In this document: positions 62,585 to 64,000 of the stretch, one piece after another
Numbering within the stretch: position 1 is the stretch's first letter
Layout of the letters: each line of letters opens with the position of its first letter
Source of the DNA: Chloracidobacterium sp.
GTDB lineage: Bacteria > Acidobacteriota > Blastocatellia > Pyrinomonadales > Pyrinomonadaceae
DNA: 64,000 nt
Assembly: GCA_016716365.1 (NCBI GenBank)
Contig: JADJWM010000007.1
Location: forward strand, 1-64,000
Reading direction: 5' to 3'
The notes under the pieces: model-generated
What the model was told of the DNA's origin: nothing
What the model saw: the letters and a program-made list of their open reading frames with translations, nothing else
Database searches by the model: none
Made by a program: the position numbers and the translations under genes

Positions 62585-63364
62585 TCAGGAACGATCATTG
62601 GTCCGGCGAAAATCCTGGCCGTCGATCCGCACGGTCTTGCACATTTCGTAGATCCGCGAACGCACGCGAACACCAATGCGATCTTCGAGTGTCTCCCTGG
62701 CCGTTTCCACTCGCTCGTCCGGATAATTTGTGGTGAAGATGGTCGTGCGTTGGTCGTTGTAACGGGTGTTGATGATGTGAGCCATCGTATCGAGGACCCA
62801 ATCCGTTGGTTTTGATGCTCCGAGTTCATCGAGGACGAGCACATCTGCCGTCAGCACCGGACTCAACACGCCTAATTCCGAAGTGCGGGTGTTCGGATTG
62901 TATGAATCCTGGATCTCTTTGAGCAGGGAACCGAATTCATAAAAAAGGCATGGAAAACCGCGCTCAGTGAGGCCCTTTATGATCGAGACCGCAAGATGCG
63001 TTTTCCCGACCCCGACAGGCCCGGAAAAGAGCAGCCCCTGATCAATGGCGGGAAAGTTGTTCGTGAAATCCCTCGCGATCCGCAATGCCAGTTTCTGGGA
63101 TTCATTGGATCTTGGGTCGAAGGTATTGAAATGGCATTTGTCGTAACGTCTGGGGATCCTTGCATTCTGTAGCCGCAGCGAATGGGAGTTACGGCGACGA
63201 CATTCGCATAACTGCGCCCCCTTTCCCGGGACGATCTCCAAGCCCGAACCGTAGCACTTGTCACACACGTCCTCCGATGGTTCGAGCGGTCGGCCGGCGT
63301 CTGCGGCCTTTGCAGTATCGGATCTGACAGCGCGGAGTTTATGCTTTCTAGGGCTTTCCTTCAT
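62585..63364 (-). CDS. DnaC-like AAA+ ATPase
   Basis: A 259-residue ATPase of the DnaC/IstB class. An N-terminal Cys cluster (VCDKCYGSGLEI and QLCECRRR) precedes the AAA+ core: LLFSGPVGVGKTHLAVSI (Walker A), DVLVLDELGAS (Walker B), FTTNYP (sensor 1) and RIGVRVRSRIYEMC (arginine finger/C-terminal helix). Helicase loading is the expected role for DnaC-like proteins; no transposase (IstA) is adjacent, so an IS21 partner is unlikely. No dnaB nearby. Confidence 0.88.
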   Translation of the reverse strand: MKESPRKHKLRAVRSDTAKAADAGRPLEPSEDVCDKCYGSGLEIVPGKGAQLCECRRRNSHSLRLQNARIPRRYDKCHFNTFDPRSNESQKLALRIARDFTNNFPAIDQGLLFSGPVGVGKTHLAVSIIKGLTERGFPCLFYEFGSLLKEIQDSYNPNTRTSELGVLSPVLTADVLVLDELGASKPTDWVLDTMAHIINTRYNDQRTTIFTTNYPDERVETARETLEDRIGVRVRSRIYEMCKTVRIDGQDFRRTNDRS

Positions 63365-63535
63365 CTTGGCGGTATCGAGCGGAGTGCTTTGTGAGAAAAA
63401 ATCTTCCGCGACGCCGGATTATAGCATCCGACATCGGTGACGCAAAAAGGGTGGTCGATCCATAATACGACCCGCGCGATCGAGTTCGATCCTGGGCCTA
63501 TTGTGTTATAGTCAACACTTTGCAGATAAACAGAT

Positions 63536-63994
63536 ATGGGCCTTTTTCGCAGTATAATGATCAGGTTCGGCCTGGCAGCAGTCGATTCTGAAAGGGCGGC
63601 TATTGCTGTCTTCCTGCTGGATGATGACCTTCGACGACATTCTTGGTTCGAGAAGCGCTTCAAAGGCGATGAACTTCACATAGCTGAAAATGTTGAGGAA
63701 GCAAAGGCCTTGCTGGAAACAGAGAAATTCGACGCGATCTTCTTAGATCATGACCTTCTTCCACATCATTATGAGTCGAATGACCACGACGATTACGAGA
63801 ATACCGGCTATGCCATCGCCGAATTTCTAAACGAGCGGGTTGAACTTCAGCGTGCCGCAACGATAATCGTCCACACAAGAAACGCCGACGCGGCCATTCC
63901 GATGGTGCAGAAATTAAGGGAGTCGGGAAGGAACGTCGAGTATTGTGCCTTCCCGATGCTCGACCTTAAGATCAAAAATTACTGGAAACGATAA
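63536..63994 (+). CDS. receiver-like protein (cREC, cyclic-phosphate processing type)
   Basis: A 152-residue response-regulator-like domain. After a 25-residue lead comes IAVFLLDDDLRRHSWFEKRF (acidic pair), DAIFLDHDLL (the phospho-acceptor-like Asp with His next to it) and TIIVHTRNADAA with a conserved Thr/Ser position, ending CAFPMLDLKI. The LDHDL and H-containing insert PHHYESNDHDDYEN point to the cREC family rather than a canonical receiver. No output domain. It ends 6 bp before the window edge; its partner may be outside. Confidence 0.75.
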   Translation: MGLFRSIMIRFGLAAVDSERAAIAVFLLDDDLRRHSWFEKRFKGDELHIAENVEEAKALLETEKFDAIFLDHDLLPHHYESNDHDDYENTGYAIAEFLNERVELQRAATIIVHTRNADAAIPMVQKLRESGRNVEYCAFPMLDLKIKNYWKR

Positions 63995-64000
63995 TGGCTC

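Noticed and set aside
62585..63364. Possible IS21 IstB helper ATPase
   Set aside because: No IstA transposase or inverted repeats nearby, and it has an N-terminal Cys cluster more in keeping with a DnaC-like protein.

Overview
ORGANISM. The window looks like a chromosomal segment of an Acidobacteriota bacterium, most likely class Blastocatellia (Pyrinomonadaceae-like). I infer this from the moderately high G+C, several secreted proteins built from the same Asp-rich FG-GAP/VCBS repeat, a VWFA-related 'Acidobacterial' domain protein, a very long NSFFG-type repeat protein, and the general gene repertoire. No rRNA is present, so the assignment is an inference.

LAYOUT. (1) 1-12,280 is an accessory island. 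It opens with a broken ubiquitin-like cassette of the PRTRC type (E2-like, JAB peptidase, ThiF/E1-like) and a DUF2958 gene. Then comes an A+T-richer two-gene module, an Abi_C-like protein and a calcineurin-type phosphoesterase, with a relic SRPBCC gene behind it. Next is a tightly packed plus-strand operon: a small protein, a coiled-coil protein, a Ycf46-like AAA+ ATPase with altered Walker motifs, DUF1257, DUF2997, a radical-SAM activase-like protein and a five-repeat DNA-binding protein. The island ends with an excisionase-like HTH gene and a 46-nt tRNA-Phe 3' fragment that could be an attachment-site remnant. (2) 12,280-35,660 is chromosomal: tRNA-Thr, lon, a lytic transglycosylase, GntR and Rrf2 regulators, a YceI lipoprotein, a dehydrogenase, trxA, deoB, secreted peptidases and a SpoIIE-type phosphatase. 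(3) 35,700-40,490 is one giant secreted repeat protein broken by frameshifts. (4) 41,150-48,780 is housekeeping: tsaD, a PQQ-type sugar dehydrogenase, comF-like, a DksA-like factor, rlmH, rsfS, nadD and obgE. (5) 49,000-53,500 holds two MacB-type permeases, a candidate ~530-nt structured RNA on the minus strand, a DnaA-box cluster, rpmA and rplU. (6) 53,750-56,540 has hpt and an rpiB-deoC pair whose N-terminal extensions resemble those of microcompartment enzymes. (7) 56,540-59,450 is mostly non-coding, with 90-bp repeats and a second candidate small RNA. (8) 59,450-64,000 has a TPR/TonB protein coupled to a pseudokinase, a DnaC-like ATPase and a receiver-domain protein.

HOW THE GENES FIT TOGETHER. 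deoB, deoC and the RpiB-like protein point to deoxyribose/pentose phosphate catabolism. An Rrf2 regulator has a near-palindromic site, TGTAAC-N7-GTTACAG, at its own promoter, with matching copies downstream of its gene and upstream of trxA. That suggests a small redox- or Fe-S-linked regulon. rlmH, rsfS, nadD and obgE form the usual ribosome/NAD housekeeping neighbourhood.

SEQUENCE QUALITY. Single-base frameshifts break lon, hpt, a VCBS protein and the giant repeat protein. In genes expected to be functional this looks like consensus indel error. Breaks are much denser in the first 3 kb, where either real gene decay or a low-coverage contig end is possible.
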